Assembly: GCF_042648365.1 (NCBI RefSeq)
Contig: NZ_JBHRXI010000012.1
Location: 62,001-126,000 of the forward strand
Source of the DNA: Lutimaribacter_A marinistellae
GTDB lineage: Bacteria > Pseudomonadota > Alphaproteobacteria > Rhodobacterales > Rhodobacteraceae
Length of the DNA: 64,000 nucleotides
Direction of reading: 5' to 3'
Shown: in pieces, positions 43,565 through 52,616 of the stretch
Layout: each line of letters opens with the position of its first letter
Position numbering within the stretch: position 1 is the stretch's first letter
Program-made: the position numbers and the translations under genes
Notes under the pieces: generated by a model
The model's input: only the letters and a program-made list of their open reading frames with translations
Databases searched by the model: none
Told to the model about the DNA's origin: nothing

Positions 43565-44326
43565 ATGGAAGCGAAAAGCGCAAAGATCAGGTTGTATGTA
43601 GATCATCCGCTGGGGCAGGGGCAATCAATCGACCTCGCCCGCGAACAAGCGCATTACTTGTTCGGTGTCATGCGTCTGGCCGAGGGCGCTGCGGTGGCGC
43701 TGTTCAATGGACGCGATGGCGAGTGGTTGGCCAAGGTGGCCGAGGCCGGAAAGCGGGGCGGACGCCTCGAATGCATCGCGCAGACCCGCCCCCTGCAGAT
43801 GCCGCCAGATCTCTGGCTTCTTTTTGCGCCCATCAAGAAGGCGCGCACCGATTTCATCGTCGAGAAGGCCGCCGAAATGGGCGCTGCACGCATCCTCCCG
43901 GTGCAGACCGATTTCACCAATTCCGAACGAATCCGGCAGGATCGCCTGCAGGCTCATGCGGTCGAAGCTGCCGAACAGTGCGGCGGCACCTACGTGCCCG
44001 AGGTTGCGGAGCTGCAGAAACTGTCCCGCATGCTCGATCATTGGCCTGCGGACCGACGCTTGATGTTCTGTGACGAAGCGCTGGCCGATGGTGCACCCGC
44101 GCGGTCGGGCTTGCCCGACGATCCCGCCGCGTCGGAGCGTGGAACGTCTGAGCCATGGGCCATTCTCATTGGGCCCGAAGGCGGGTTTTCCGAAGCCGAG
44201 CGTGCGCGCCTGCATGCCTTGCCGCAGGCGCAGGCGGTCAGCCTCGGCCCCCGGATCCTGCGCGCCGACACTGCTGCCGTAGCGGCGCTTACCTTGTGGC
44301 AATCCAGCCGGGGAGACTGGAGATGA
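43565..44326 (+). CDS. rsmE: 16S rRNA (uracil(1498)-N(3))-methyltransferase RsmE
   Basis: 253 residues, SPOUT fold. It methylates U1498 of 16S rRNA. Landmarks are IRLYVDHPLG near the front, PIKKARTDFIVEKAAEMGAARILPVQTDFTN, the SAM-site IGPEGGFSEAE and LGPRILRADTAAVAAL near the end. Its start lies 12 bp from the ubiA start on the other strand. The stop overlaps the next gene by 4 bp (ATGA). Confidence 0.95.
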   Translation: MEAKSAKIRLYVDHPLGQGQSIDLAREQAHYLFGVMRLAEGAAVALFNGRDGEWLAKVAEAGKRGGRLECIAQTRPLQMPPDLWLLFAPIKKARTDFIVEKAAEMGAARILPVQTDFTNSERIRQDRLQAHAVEAAEQCGGTYVPEVAELQKLSRMLDHWPADRRLMFCDEALADGAPARSGLPDDPAASERGTSEPWAILIGPEGGFSEAERARLHALPQAQAVSLGPRILRADTAAVAALTLWQSSRGDWR

Positions 44327-44850
44327 GTTTCATCCGACCCGAGGCCCGCGATGCGCTCTGGCGTTGGCGCGAGGTTTTGGCGGCGTCGGTTCTGGCGCTG
44401 GTCGCCGCCAGCTGGATCGTCGGCCCCGGCGGCCTTTTGGGCTGGGTCGGCTGGGCCCTGTTGGCCGCCGCGATCGCACTTGTCGTCATTGGCATTCAGC
44501 GCGCCCGCTTCCGCACCGGCTCTGACGGCCCGGGCATCGTCACTGTGGATGAAGGGCGCATCGTCTACATGGGGCCGCTGACCGGCGGTGTTGTCGCCGC
44601 GCGCGAACTTGAGCGTCTCACGCTCGACCCGCTTGCCCGTCCGCCGCATTGGGTGCTCGAGCAACCCGGCGAAACGCCGTTGCAGATCCCGGTCTCGGCG
44701 CAGGGCGCAGAGGCGCTGTTCGATGTTTTCGCCACCTTGCCGGGCATCCGCACCGAACGCATGCTGTCAGAACTCAACGGCGGGGCGCGCCATGCGGTCG
44801 TCATCTGGGAAAAGACCCCGTCACGCCCCGATCATCTGCGTCTGAACTGA
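44323..44850 (+). CDS. Membrane protein of unknown function after rsmE
   Basis: 175 residues from ATG 44323, overlapping rsmE by 4 bp. Two transmembrane helices (residues ~18-34 and ~38-58) are followed by a soluble domain of about 115 residues: GIVTVDEGRIVYMGPLTGGVVAARELERL, then ETPLQIPVSAQGAEALFDVFATLPG. The soluble part looks like a small beta-rich PH-like fold (weak inference). Translational coupling suggests coexpression with rsmE. Confidence 0.8.
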   Translation: MSFIRPEARDALWRWREVLAASVLALVAASWIVGPGGLLGWVGWALLAAAIALVVIGIQRARFRTGSDGPGIVTVDEGRIVYMGPLTGGVVAARELERLTLDPLARPPHWVLEQPGETPLQIPVSAQGAEALFDVFATLPGIRTERMLSELNGGARHAVVIWEKTPSRPDHLRLN

Positions 44851-44853
44851 GGC

Positions 44854-45429
44854 TTATCGCGACCCTTCCCATGGGTGTTCGACCCAGACCTCCAGCCCTT
44901 CGATAAAGTCGCGCAGCTCGCGCAATCTCCGACGTTCTTCGCTAACCGCGCCCCATTGTTCCCGTTCGCGCAGCCGCTCGATGGATTGTTCGAGGTTCCT
45001 TTCGAAATCACGGGCGCGCTCCATCTCGGTGTTCAGACGTTCCTGCCGGTCTTCGGGTTTTTCGAGATCGCGCATGTCGCGTATCAGACGCTGGGTACGC
45101 CGCCGGTCGGCCAGCGCCATGTGCAGAACCCAGGTCGCCATCGCGTCCGAGAAACCGCCGATCCTGACTGTTCTGCCGCGCTGTCGCTCGCGATGCAATT
45201 CCCGCACCGCAAAGTCGGACAGGCCAACAAAGCGCGGGGTCGTCACATCGATGGGCTCGCCTACATCCTCGTCCTGCGGTGCGCCCTGCTTTTCGACACC
45301 GCCCGCACCATCGTCGGGGTTTGTCGGGCTGTAGGGATAGCTTTGTGCCGGCCCTGCCAGCGCGATACTGCTCAAAACCAGGAACATAAGGGCAAGCGCC
45401 TTTGGTTTTGACCTTGTTGGACGCTGCAT
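44854..45429 (-). CDS. Secreted coiled-coil protein of unknown function
   Basis: 191 residues from ATG 45429. The signal peptide runs to about residue 30 (ALAGPAQSYPYSP). A proline/acidic linker, a globular segment (TPRFVGLSDFAVRELHRE) and then about 90 residues of charged helix follow (ERLNTEMERARDFERNLEQSIERLREREQ), likely a coiled coil. Family not recognised. Its stop lies 3 bp from the stop of the convergent membrane protein. Confidence 0.7.
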   Translation of the reverse strand: MQRPTRSKPKALALMFLVLSSIALAGPAQSYPYSPTNPDDGAGGVEKQGAPQDEDVGEPIDVTTPRFVGLSDFAVRELHRERQRGRTVRIGGFSDAMATWVLHMALADRRRTQRLIRDMRDLEKPEDRQERLNTEMERARDFERNLEQSIERLREREQWGAVSEERRRLRELRDFIEGLEVWVEHPWEGSR

Positions 45430-45601
45430 CGGATCAATCCTTTCAACAGTCCAATAATCCGCAAATATACCACAAATAGTTGCGATATCACAGCTTCGTG
45501 GGGTTGCGGGCGGATTGCACCGATGGCCTTTGCATTGACACAGGCGGGAAATCTGCCACTTCTCGGCGGGACCCAGACGAAGCAGACGCGAGGCCCAGCC
45601 A
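45430..45601. promoter_or_regulatory. A/T-rich divergent promoter region before gshA
   Basis: This 172-bp gap separates the minus-strand coiled-coil gene from gshA. The part at 45450-45490 is much richer in A/T than its surroundings (a stretch around AATATACCACAAATAG). It must serve both genes. I could not assign a regulator. Confidence 0.35.
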
Positions 45602-46972
45602 ATGTCCATCCCCCAGTCCGGCGGCGGACCCATCGAACGCCACGAGCAACTGGCCGAATACCTGGAAGCAGGCTGCAAGCCCAAGCAGGATTGGCGCATC
45701 GGCACCGAGCACGAGAAGTTCGGTTACTGCAAGGAAACGCTGCGCCCGCTGCCCTTCGAGGGGGAGCGCTCGATCCTAACCGTACTCGAAGGGTTGCGCG
45801 ACGGGCATGGATGGGCCCCATTGGAAGAGGGCGGAAAGCTGATCGGTCTTACCAAGGGCGGCGCCAACATCTCATTGGAACCGGGCGGACAGCTGGAACT
45901 GTCCGGCGCACCTCTCGAGACCATCCACGAGACCTGCGACGAGGTGAACGCGCATCTCGCCGACGTCAAGGATATCGCCGACCGCATAGGCGTGGGCTTT
46001 ATCGGACTCGGTGCTGCTCCGATCTGGACGCATGACGACATGCCGTTGATGCCCAAGGGCCGTTACAAGCTCATGGATGCCTACATGCAAAAGGTCGGCA
46101 CCATGGGCCGTGTGATGATGCGGCGAACCTGTACCGTTCAGGTCAATCTCGACTTTTCGTCCGAGGCGGACATGGTACAAAAGCTGCGCGTAGCCTTTGC
46201 GCTGCAACCGCTTGCCACCGCGCTCTTCGCAAATTCGCCCTTTTTCGAGGGCAAGCCGAACGGGCAGAAAAGCTGGCGCTCGCTGGTCTGGCGGCATCTC
46301 GACGACGATCGCACCGGCATGCTGCCCTTCGTGTTCGAAGACGGTTTCGGGTTCGAGCGATGGGTCGACTACGCGCTCGATGTGCCGATGTACTTCGTTT
46401 ACCGCGACGGCAAGTACATCGATGCGCTGGGCCAAAGCTTCCGGGATTTTCTCAAGGGCGAATTGCCCGCGCTGCCCGGCGAGACGCCGACCTTGTCTGA
46501 CTGGGCCGATCACCTCACCACGATCTTCCCCGAGGCACGGATCAAGAAATTCATCGAGATGCGCGGGGCCGATGGCGGACCATGGCGCAGGCTTTGCGCG
46601 CTTCCCGCCTTCTGGGTCGGCCTGACCTATGATCAGGGCGCTCTCGATGCCGCGTGGGACATCGTCAAGGACTGGGATCAGGAAACCCGCGAAGGGCTGC
46701 GCGTCGCGGCAGCCGAACAGGGGCTTCAGGCCGTGGTGAACGGGGTGAACATGCATGACCTCGCCCGCGAAGTCGTGGGTATTGCCGAGGCAGGTCTCAA
46801 GGCCCGCGCCCGTCCCGGCGCCGGCGGTCTTGTCCCGGACGAAACCCATTTCCTGAACGCGTTGAAGGAGTCGGTCGAAAGCGGCAAGGTGCCCGCCGAC
46901 GAGTTGCTCGAGGACTATCACGGCGATTGGAACGGCGACTTGACCCGGATCTACGTCAAATACAGCTATTGA
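45602..46972 (+). CDS. gshA: Glutamate-cysteine ligase
   Basis: 456 residues, the size of the plant/alphaproteobacterial class (not the E. coli class). It makes gamma-glutamylcysteine from Glu and Cys with ATP, the first step of glutathione synthesis. Landmarks are WRIGTEHEKFGY near residue 31, LTKGGANISLEPGGQLELSGAPL, MMRRTCTVQVNLDF, and ARIKKFIEMRGADGGPWRRLCALPAFWVGL. No gshB is nearby. A hairpin at 46981 follows. Confidence 0.95.
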   Translation: MSIPQSGGGPIERHEQLAEYLEAGCKPKQDWRIGTEHEKFGYCKETLRPLPFEGERSILTVLEGLRDGHGWAPLEEGGKLIGLTKGGANISLEPGGQLELSGAPLETIHETCDEVNAHLADVKDIADRIGVGFIGLGAAPIWTHDDMPLMPKGRYKLMDAYMQKVGTMGRVMMRRTCTVQVNLDFSSEADMVQKLRVAFALQPLATALFANSPFFEGKPNGQKSWRSLVWRHLDDDRTGMLPFVFEDGFGFERWVDYALDVPMYFVYRDGKYIDALGQSFRDFLKGELPALPGETPTLSDWADHLTTIFPEARIKKFIEMRGADGGPWRRLCALPAFWVGLTYDQGALDAAWDIVKDWDQETREGLRVAAAEQGLQAVVNGVNMHDLAREVVGIAEAGLKARARPGAGGLVPDETHFLNALKESVESGKVPADELLEDYHGDWNGDLTRIYVKYSY

Positions 46973-46980
46973 TCGTGAAT

Positions 46981-47014
46981 GCTCAGCCGGCGTTCAGGGC
47001 CACGCTGGCTGAGC
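46981..47014 (+). terminator. Hairpin downstream of gshA
   Basis: GCTCAGCC at 46981-46988 pairs with GGCTGAGC at 47007-47014, with extra GCG/CGC pairs inside. It starts 9 bp past the gshA stop and has no T run, so it is a weak or factor-dependent terminator at best. The remaining gap to 47217 shows nothing else. Confidence 0.45.
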
Positions 47015-47216
47015 ACCGATGGCTCGGTTGCCGCTATTTGAGGTCGGCGCGGATCGCGGCCTACCTATCATCCCCTTTTGGCACTTCCGGTCCTCGGTTG
47101 CGACCTCAACACGACCATCTACGCCACGTCATGATGGTGAGAGACACGGTGCAACGGCTAGTCTTGGCGCCATGTAGGCTGAGAGATGGGGCGAGCCGAC
47201 CGGCTCGGGGTGGTCA

Positions 47217-48554
47217 ATGCTGAAAAAAGCGTTCGGAATAGGTGTTCTCGTGCTCGTTCTCGGGGTGGTACTAGGCGCTGGGTACCTGTTCGTGTCGCCC
47301 CCCGATCTTTTGCGGGTCGGCACCAATTATTCGGCCAAGATGGTTTGCTCCAACGTGTTCATTGCCGGGCGCGATGCCGAAGAGACGCTGGCCGTCGACG
47401 TTCAGGCGCCGGGCCACCCGCTGTTGAAACAGATCTCGGTCGACGTCGATACCGACGCGCAGCTTGTCAGGGCGTGGGTTTTCGGCTTTTTCGCTCCCGC
47501 GACCTCCCAGTACCGCGAGGGGTTGGGCTGCACGAATATCCACGATGCCGCCCTGTCGGATGAACGTTTGGACATGCCCGCCCCGTCTTCTGGCGGGCTC
47601 TGGCCAAAGGGCAACGATATCGCGCCGTCACAGGACGCCGATGTTCTGGACATCCTGTCCGACGAGGCGTTGTTGGGCGAAGGATACCGTGCGGTCGTCG
47701 TGGTCAGGAATGGCCGGATCGTCGGTGAGACCTACGCCGAAGGCTTCGACGCCGAAACGCCGCTCCTGGGCTGGTCGATGACCAAGACCGTGACCGCGGG
47801 TCTGATAGGCACTCTGGTCGGGTCCGGCGAGATGGGACTGGACGACCCTTTGACCGCCAGCTACGCGGAGTGGAGCCGGGATGACCGTGCGCAGATCACG
47901 GTCGCGGACATGCTGTCGATGACGAGCGGTCTGCAATGGAACGAGGGTTACGGCAACGTCTCGGACGTTACCCGGATGCTCTATCTCGAAGATGACATGT
48001 CGGGTTTCGCCTCTGGCCTCGGAGCGGAGACCGGCACGGGAGACGCGTTCAACTATTCATCGGGAACGTCCACCATGCTGTCCCGTGTCTGGCAGGATAG
48101 GGTGGGCGCCGACAGCCTTGGCTATCCTCGCGATGCTCTTTTCGAACCGCTGGGGATGACTTCGGCGGTCATGGAAACCGATGCAAGCGATACGTTCGTT
48201 GGGTCGAGCTACATGTATGCCACGGCAAGGGATTGGGCCCGGTTCGGGCAGTTCCTGCTTCAGAAGGGGGTTTGGGACGGTAGCCAACTCTTGCCACAAG
48301 GCTTTACCGATTGGATGTTCGAGCCGGTGAGCGCGTCGGATGGACGATACGCCAAGGGGCACCTGTGGCTGGAATCTCCCGGCGATCTTCCACCTTTCGA
48401 GGATGCCGTTTGGCTTCAGGGGCATGACGGACAGTTCATCGGGATCTTTCCGTCGCACGACATGGTCGTCGTCCGCTTGGGGCTGACGCCATCGAAACTG
48501 GGATATTCGTCCCTGCCTCTGGCCAAGGCTCTGATCGCGGCGTTCGAAGGTTAG
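47217..48554 (+). CDS. Serine hydrolase of the class C beta-lactamase fold
   Basis: 445 residues. An N-terminal helix (residues ~5-24) anchors or exports it. The catalytic Ser-x-x-Lys is Ser187-Met-Thr-Lys190 in GWSMTKTVTAG; Tyr280 in FNYSSGTS is the expected general base, and LQGHDGQFIGIFP holds the later HxG-like triad. The pattern FEPLGMTSAVMETDAS follows 6-aminohexanoate-dimer hydrolase-like proteins of this fold more than true beta-lactamases. The substrate could be an ester, amide or D-amino peptide. Confidence 0.87.
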   Translation: MLKKAFGIGVLVLVLGVVLGAGYLFVSPPDLLRVGTNYSAKMVCSNVFIAGRDAEETLAVDVQAPGHPLLKQISVDVDTDAQLVRAWVFGFFAPATSQYREGLGCTNIHDAALSDERLDMPAPSSGGLWPKGNDIAPSQDADVLDILSDEALLGEGYRAVVVVRNGRIVGETYAEGFDAETPLLGWSMTKTVTAGLIGTLVGSGEMGLDDPLTASYAEWSRDDRAQITVADMLSMTSGLQWNEGYGNVSDVTRMLYLEDDMSGFASGLGAETGTGDAFNYSSGTSTMLSRVWQDRVGADSLGYPRDALFEPLGMTSAVMETDASDTFVGSSYMYATARDWARFGQFLLQKGVWDGSQLLPQGFTDWMFEPVSASDGRYAKGHLWLESPGDLPPFEDAVWLQGHDGQFIGIFPSHDMVVVRLGLTPSKLGYSSLPLAKALIAAFEG

Positions 48555-48753
48555 GACCTTTTTCCTGAAGCGGCACTGCGCTGCCTCGGCAGTGTTTGTC
48601 CGATTGCGAAACTGCTTGTTCAAAGGCATGCCCATCGCAGCAACCCCAAGGTAAAGGGCGCTCGGCGCCTCCACTCTCCGTTGCGCTCTTCTCCAAGGCG
48701 GTGGCCTAGCACCCGCGAATTTGGTAAGATTTTTTCCTCAACGGAGAAAAGCA
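48555..48753. other. Intergenic region before the cyclase gene
   Basis: 199 bp. A short stem (CACTGC 48574-48579, GCAGTG 48589-48594) followed by TTT may weakly terminate the hydrolase gene. A GGAGA ribosome site at 48743-48747 serves the TTG start at 48754. No other gene seen. Confidence 0.4.
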
Positions 48754-50628
48754 TTGGATCGGCGGCTCAGCGCGATCATGGCGACCGATATGGTCGGTTA
48801 TTCGCGGCTCATGGAAGTCGACGACATCGGAACGATCGAGCGCCAGAAAGCGCATCGCATTGCGGTGATCGACCCGGCCCTTGCCGCGTATCACGGCCGG
48901 GTCATCAAGGAGATGGGCGACGGACTCCTGATCGAGTTCCCGTCAGTGGTCGAAGCCGGCCAATGTGCCGTACGGATCCAGCGGGGGCTGTCCGCGTACG
49001 AGGCTCGCCAACCGCGGGACCGGCGCATGTTCTATCGGATCGGCATCAACCTCGGTGACATCGTTGCATTGGGGGACGACATCCAAGGCGATGGCGTGAA
49101 CGTTGCCGCGCGGCTGGAACAGATCGCGGAGCCGGGCGGCATCTGCATCTCGGGCGCGGCTTACGAACAAATGCAGAACCACCTTGATGCGCCGGTTCGC
49201 GACATGGGCGAGCAAAACCTCAAGAACATCGACCGTCCGATTCACGCCTATGCGATCATTCTGGATGGCAGTTCTGCGGCGCCCCGGCAGAACCCTCTGT
49301 GGAAGAGCAGGCGCGCTGTCGCGGTGACGCTACTGGCACTCATGCTCTGCATCGGCGTGCTCGCCTACTTTTTCCAGGACGGACAGCGCAGCCACCCATT
49401 CGGCCCAGACCTCGCCGAAGACCTGCTGGACGGTGGGCGTGCCAAGCTGGCGGTACTGCCTTTCCGCACCCTGTCGGAGGATGAAAGCCAGAACCACTTT
49501 GCCTTTGGAATGACCGAGGATCTTGTCACCGATCTGGCCAAGCTGTCCGGTCTTCTCATCATCGGGCGCAACATGTTCGACCCGGGGCCGGTCGACGATG
49601 CCGAGGTCATCAAGATCGCCGAGGAACTTGGCGTCAGGTACATCGTGACCGGCAGTCTGCGACAAGCGGGCGAGCGTCTGCGCATCAACGCGCAATTACT
49701 CGATATCGACACCGGCGGGCATCTCTGGGCCGAGCGATATGATCGCAGGATCGACGATATCTTTGCCGTACAGGACGAGGTGCGCGAACAGATCGTCAGC
49801 GCGCTCGAGCTTCACCTGACCCCCGACGAGGCACGCCGGATCGCCCTTCATCCGACGGAAAACCGAGAAGCCTACGAGGCTTATCTGCGCGCAGTCCAAC
49901 TCGAAAGCTTCTTCACCGATCAGCACAGCGCAGAGTCGATCCACTTGCTTGAAAAGGCGCTGACGCTCGATCCCGAATTCGCCCTCGCACATGCGCGCCT
50001 GGCAATGGCCCACATCATCAGGGTCGAAGGTGGCTGGGCCGAAGACTCGGCAGCAGCGACGAGGTTGGCGCAGGAGTCCATCGACCGCGCGCTCGAGATC
50101 AATCCCAAACTTCCGCAGGCGCATTGGGCCATCGCCCGCGTTTTCACGCAGGGCCTGGTCTTCGACTCGCAGCGCGCACTGGAGGCTCTGAACGCGACCG
50201 TCGCGCTCGACCCCGGATATTCCGAGGCTTACGCTCTGATGGGAATACTCCTCCACTATGTCGGGCGAGCCGAGGAAGGTTTGAAATCCGTCGAAACGGC
50301 GATGCGGCTCAATCCGCGTTACCCGTTCTGGTATAGCTATGCCCTTGGCGTGAACCAGTTCCAGCTGGGAGAGACCGAGGCCGCGCGCAGCAGTCTGGAA
50401 CTTGCGATCGAGCGCAACGCGGCATGGATCAACACCCACCTGCATATTGTGCCGGTTTACGGCTTTCTCGGCCTGATCGACGATGCGGAATGGGAAATGG
50501 AGGAGCTTCGGGCGCTCGGCTTCACGCCCACGATCCAGAACTGGGAACAGAAGATACCCATCGAGGATCCCGATTATCGCGCGCGTTTCTTCGAAGGTCT
50601 CCGGCGGGCAGGCGTGCCGAAAAGCTGA
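48754..50628 (+). CDS. Adenylate cyclase with transmembrane and TPR regions, TTG start
   Basis: 624 residues from TTG 48754, which has GGAGA 6 bp upstream and gives the usual opening DRRLSAIMATDMVGYSRLM. Class III cyclase domain at residues ~5-170: metal ligands Asp12 and Asp56 (EMGDG), adenine-specifying Lys52 and Asp109, and Asn116/Arg120 in NVAARLE, so it appears active for cAMP. A transmembrane helix lies at ~188-207. Next is a region with LAVLPFRTLSED and IVTGSLRQAGERLRINAQLLD (TolB-like, common in this family), then TPR-like helices from ~385 to the end. Confidence 0.9.
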   Translation: MDRRLSAIMATDMVGYSRLMEVDDIGTIERQKAHRIAVIDPALAAYHGRVIKEMGDGLLIEFPSVVEAGQCAVRIQRGLSAYEARQPRDRRMFYRIGINLGDIVALGDDIQGDGVNVAARLEQIAEPGGICISGAAYEQMQNHLDAPVRDMGEQNLKNIDRPIHAYAIILDGSSAAPRQNPLWKSRRAVAVTLLALMLCIGVLAYFFQDGQRSHPFGPDLAEDLLDGGRAKLAVLPFRTLSEDESQNHFAFGMTEDLVTDLAKLSGLLIIGRNMFDPGPVDDAEVIKIAEELGVRYIVTGSLRQAGERLRINAQLLDIDTGGHLWAERYDRRIDDIFAVQDEVREQIVSALELHLTPDEARRIALHPTENREAYEAYLRAVQLESFFTDQHSAESIHLLEKALTLDPEFALAHARLAMAHIIRVEGGWAEDSAAATRLAQESIDRALEINPKLPQAHWAIARVFTQGLVFDSQRALEALNATVALDPGYSEAYALMGILLHYVGRAEEGLKSVETAMRLNPRYPFWYSYALGVNQFQLGETEAARSSLELAIERNAAWINTHLHIVPVYGFLGLIDDAEWEMEELRALGFTPTIQNWEQKIPIEDPDYRARFFEGLRRAGVPKS

Positions 50629-50652
50629 ACCGAACCCACGGCCAGACGGATA

Positions 50653-51069
50653 CTAACCGTCGCGCCCCGGCTCGTTGGGATTACTGGAAAAAAGCGCAAT
50701 CTTGTTGCCCTGCGGGTCGCGCAGGTAACCGACATAGAAATCGGACCCGTACGCGGCACGAAACCCCGGCTGGCCCTCGTCGGTCCCGCCCGCAGACAGC
50801 GCGGCGGCATGAAGGTCGCGCACCTGTTGTTGGTTGCGCGCCTCGAAGGCGACCATGCACCCGTTACCCGCCGAGGCAGAACGACCATCAAAGGGCGGCT
50901 TGACGTAGAAGTCGGGCAAAACGGGCGATTGCCCCGGCTCGGCGGGCAGCGCATAGCTCAAGCCCTCGTGTCCCTCCTCCAGCCCGTAACCGAGTGCCGG
51001 CAGGAACGCCGAATAAAACCGTTTCGCGCGGTCGATATCATCCGAACCGACCGTGACATAAGCAATCAT
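50653..51069 (-). CDS. VOC/glyoxalase-family protein
   Basis: 138 residues from ATG 51069. The fold repeats two beta-alpha-beta-beta-beta units: MIAYVTVGSDDIDRAKRFYSAFLPALGY and, in the second half, GYLRDPQGNKIALFSS. Metal-binding positions typical of lyases are only partly present (a Glu or His is missing at the first strand), so isomerase, dioxygenase or resistance roles cannot be told apart. Terminal SSNPNEPGRDG tail. The neighbours give no hint. Confidence 0.85.
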   Translation of the reverse strand: MIAYVTVGSDDIDRAKRFYSAFLPALGYGLEEGHEGLSYALPAEPGQSPVLPDFYVKPPFDGRSASAGNGCMVAFEARNQQQVRDLHAAALSAGGTDEGQPGFRAAYGSDFYVGYLRDPQGNKIALFSSNPNEPGRDG

Positions 51070-51106
51070 GCTGCTGGTTCCTTGATGGGCGCCTTGATGG
51101 ATCTCA

Positions 51107-51847
51107 TCAAAGCATAATGGGCATTCTTGCGGCACGAAGCCACAGATCATCGAGGGCATCGATCTTTTCGGCCGAGACCGTATCCGTCCCTTCCCAATAA
51201 CGGCCGGTCTCGTAGCGATAACCAAGCTGGCCCTCAAGCGCCCTGGCTTCGTCGAAAAGAGGGTTCGTGCCAGTAACAACGGGGGCGGTTCGGGATTCCA
51301 ACTCATCGATGTCCACGCTGGGAAACAGCAACCTGCTGTCACCAGAGGACAGCCTGACACAGGCGCAGCCAAGCCGCGCCGCATGCAGCAGAAGGCGGGC
51401 CGATTTCGCCTCGAGGCTTCGCAGGCTGGGATCATCGCGCAAGGGATCGGGCGCACCACGGCCATAGAAATGGGTCTTGCCCGATCCGGAATAGATCATG
51501 TCGCAGCCGATAAAGGCGAGGATCGTCGGCCTGAGCGCTGACAAAGCCCAGTAACCGGTCGTGAAGGCCATCGTTCCACCAGCGTAGAAAACGCCACCAA
51601 AGGTGTTGTTGGCGGGTACGTAGTCGGCCGAACGGATCAGCCTTTGCCGGGCTGTGGTGCGGCCGGGCATTCGGGCCTTTGGAAAATCGTCCGGGGCAAT
51701 GTGGTCATCCCAGTCCGAACGGACTTGCCACGCGTTGTTTATCGCGACGATCCGGTGAAATCTGGACTTGCTCCATGCCCGACACCGGACCGCGTCGGGC
51801 GCGCTTCCGATGATAAGGACGATACGGTGGCCGGAATCATTGGGCAT
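51107..51847 (-). CDS. Protein of unknown function with nucleotide-like front motif
   Basis: 246 residues from ATG 51847. The opening IVLIIGSAPDAV and IVAINNAW resemble the GxGPS and N motifs of sialyltransferase-like or DUF115-type proteins. An aromatic middle (FYAGGTMAFTTGYWALSAL, FIGCDMIYSG) and an ETGRYWEGTDTVS tail follow. I do not assign a family. No signal peptide or membrane segment. Possibly a glycan-modifying enzyme; confidence in that is low. Confidence 0.6.
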   Translation of the reverse strand: MPNDSGHRIVLIIGSAPDAVRCRAWSKSRFHRIVAINNAWQVRSDWDDHIAPDDFPKARMPGRTTARQRLIRSADYVPANNTFGGVFYAGGTMAFTTGYWALSALRPTILAFIGCDMIYSGSGKTHFYGRGAPDPLRDDPSLRSLEAKSARLLLHAARLGCACVRLSSGDSRLLFPSVDIDELESRTAPVVTGTNPLFDEARALEGQLGYRYETGRYWEGTDTVSAEKIDALDDLWLRAARMPIML

Positions 51848-51935
51848 CAAGAGAAACGCGTGACGAAGCTGCAGTCGTAAAGATGGGCCGCCGGGCGTTC
51901 CGGTCAAACCTTCGCGGCAAATTCCCGAATCGAAA

Positions 51936-51964
51936 ACCGGCGGCAGGGAGAGGCTGCCGCCGGT
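51936..51964 (-). terminator. Rho-independent terminator after the YHS gene
   Basis: ACCGGCGGCAG at 51936-51946 pairs perfectly with CTGCCGCCGGT at 51954-51964 around a 7-nt loop. On the minus strand the stem is followed by TTTTCG. It lies 20 bp past the YHS gene stop. Confidence 0.75.
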
Positions 51965-51984
51965 CGGTCGTGAGTGGCCTTGGG

Positions 51985-52458
51985 TTATTGCTGCAGTTCT
52001 TCGGGGGATTTGTCGGCAATCATCGTCCACTTTTCATCGGCTGCGTCAATGAAACCGGGAATATCGCCTTCCCAACGGGTCTGAACGTCTTTGGAGAGGT
52101 TCAGGTAAAGCGTATCGTCGACGATCTTCCAATGAGTGGGGTCACCATCGAACTTGAACCCCATCGCGGCACCAAAGGCGCAATAGCCGCCATAGGCGGG
52201 TGCATAGGCCTCTGGGTTGGCGTCGAACGCGGCCTTGTTCTCTTCCGAGGCAAAACGATAGGTCGCCTCGTTATAGACCGTCGTGATCCGGTAATCGCCT
52301 TTGGTCGGTTCGCCCACGGTGAAATAGGCCACCGGGTCATAGCCCTGCATTGCCAGCCCGGTGGAGCTTGCGTTCACGTCCACGCCAGCGGCCAGCGTGG
52401 CACTAGCCACCGCCACCGAAAGCGCCAGGCCGCCGATCAGGGATTTCACTGCGTTCAT
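51985..52458 (-). CDS. Secreted YHS-domain protein
   Basis: 157 residues from ATG 52458. Signal peptide of 24 residues ending in TLAAG. The YHS-like core contains GLAMQGYDPVAYFTVGEPTKGDYRITTVYNEATYRFASEENKAAFDANPEAYAPAYGGYCAFG. YHS domains are thought to bind metal through Cys; GYCAFG carries the sole cysteine. Its own terminator follows. Role unknown, possibly copper-related as for other YHS proteins. Confidence 0.85.
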   Translation of the reverse strand: MNAVKSLIGGLALSVAVASATLAAGVDVNASSTGLAMQGYDPVAYFTVGEPTKGDYRITTVYNEATYRFASEENKAAFDANPEAYAPAYGGYCAFGAAMGFKFDGDPTHWKIVDDTLYLNLSKDVQTRWEGDIPGFIDAADEKWTMIADKSPEELQQ

Positions 52459-52616
52459 TGGGGTCGTCCTCTTGGCTGTTGGGTCCGGCGGCACAGCGCC
52501 CCGGCCCGTTACGATCAGGTGCGGCGGTGTCCTCCCGTCGCAGCACCGAGATGGGCGATCCCGCGATCACGTGCAAAACAAGTGACCGGCATGGAGGCGC
52601 GAGGATTCCGTGATCG

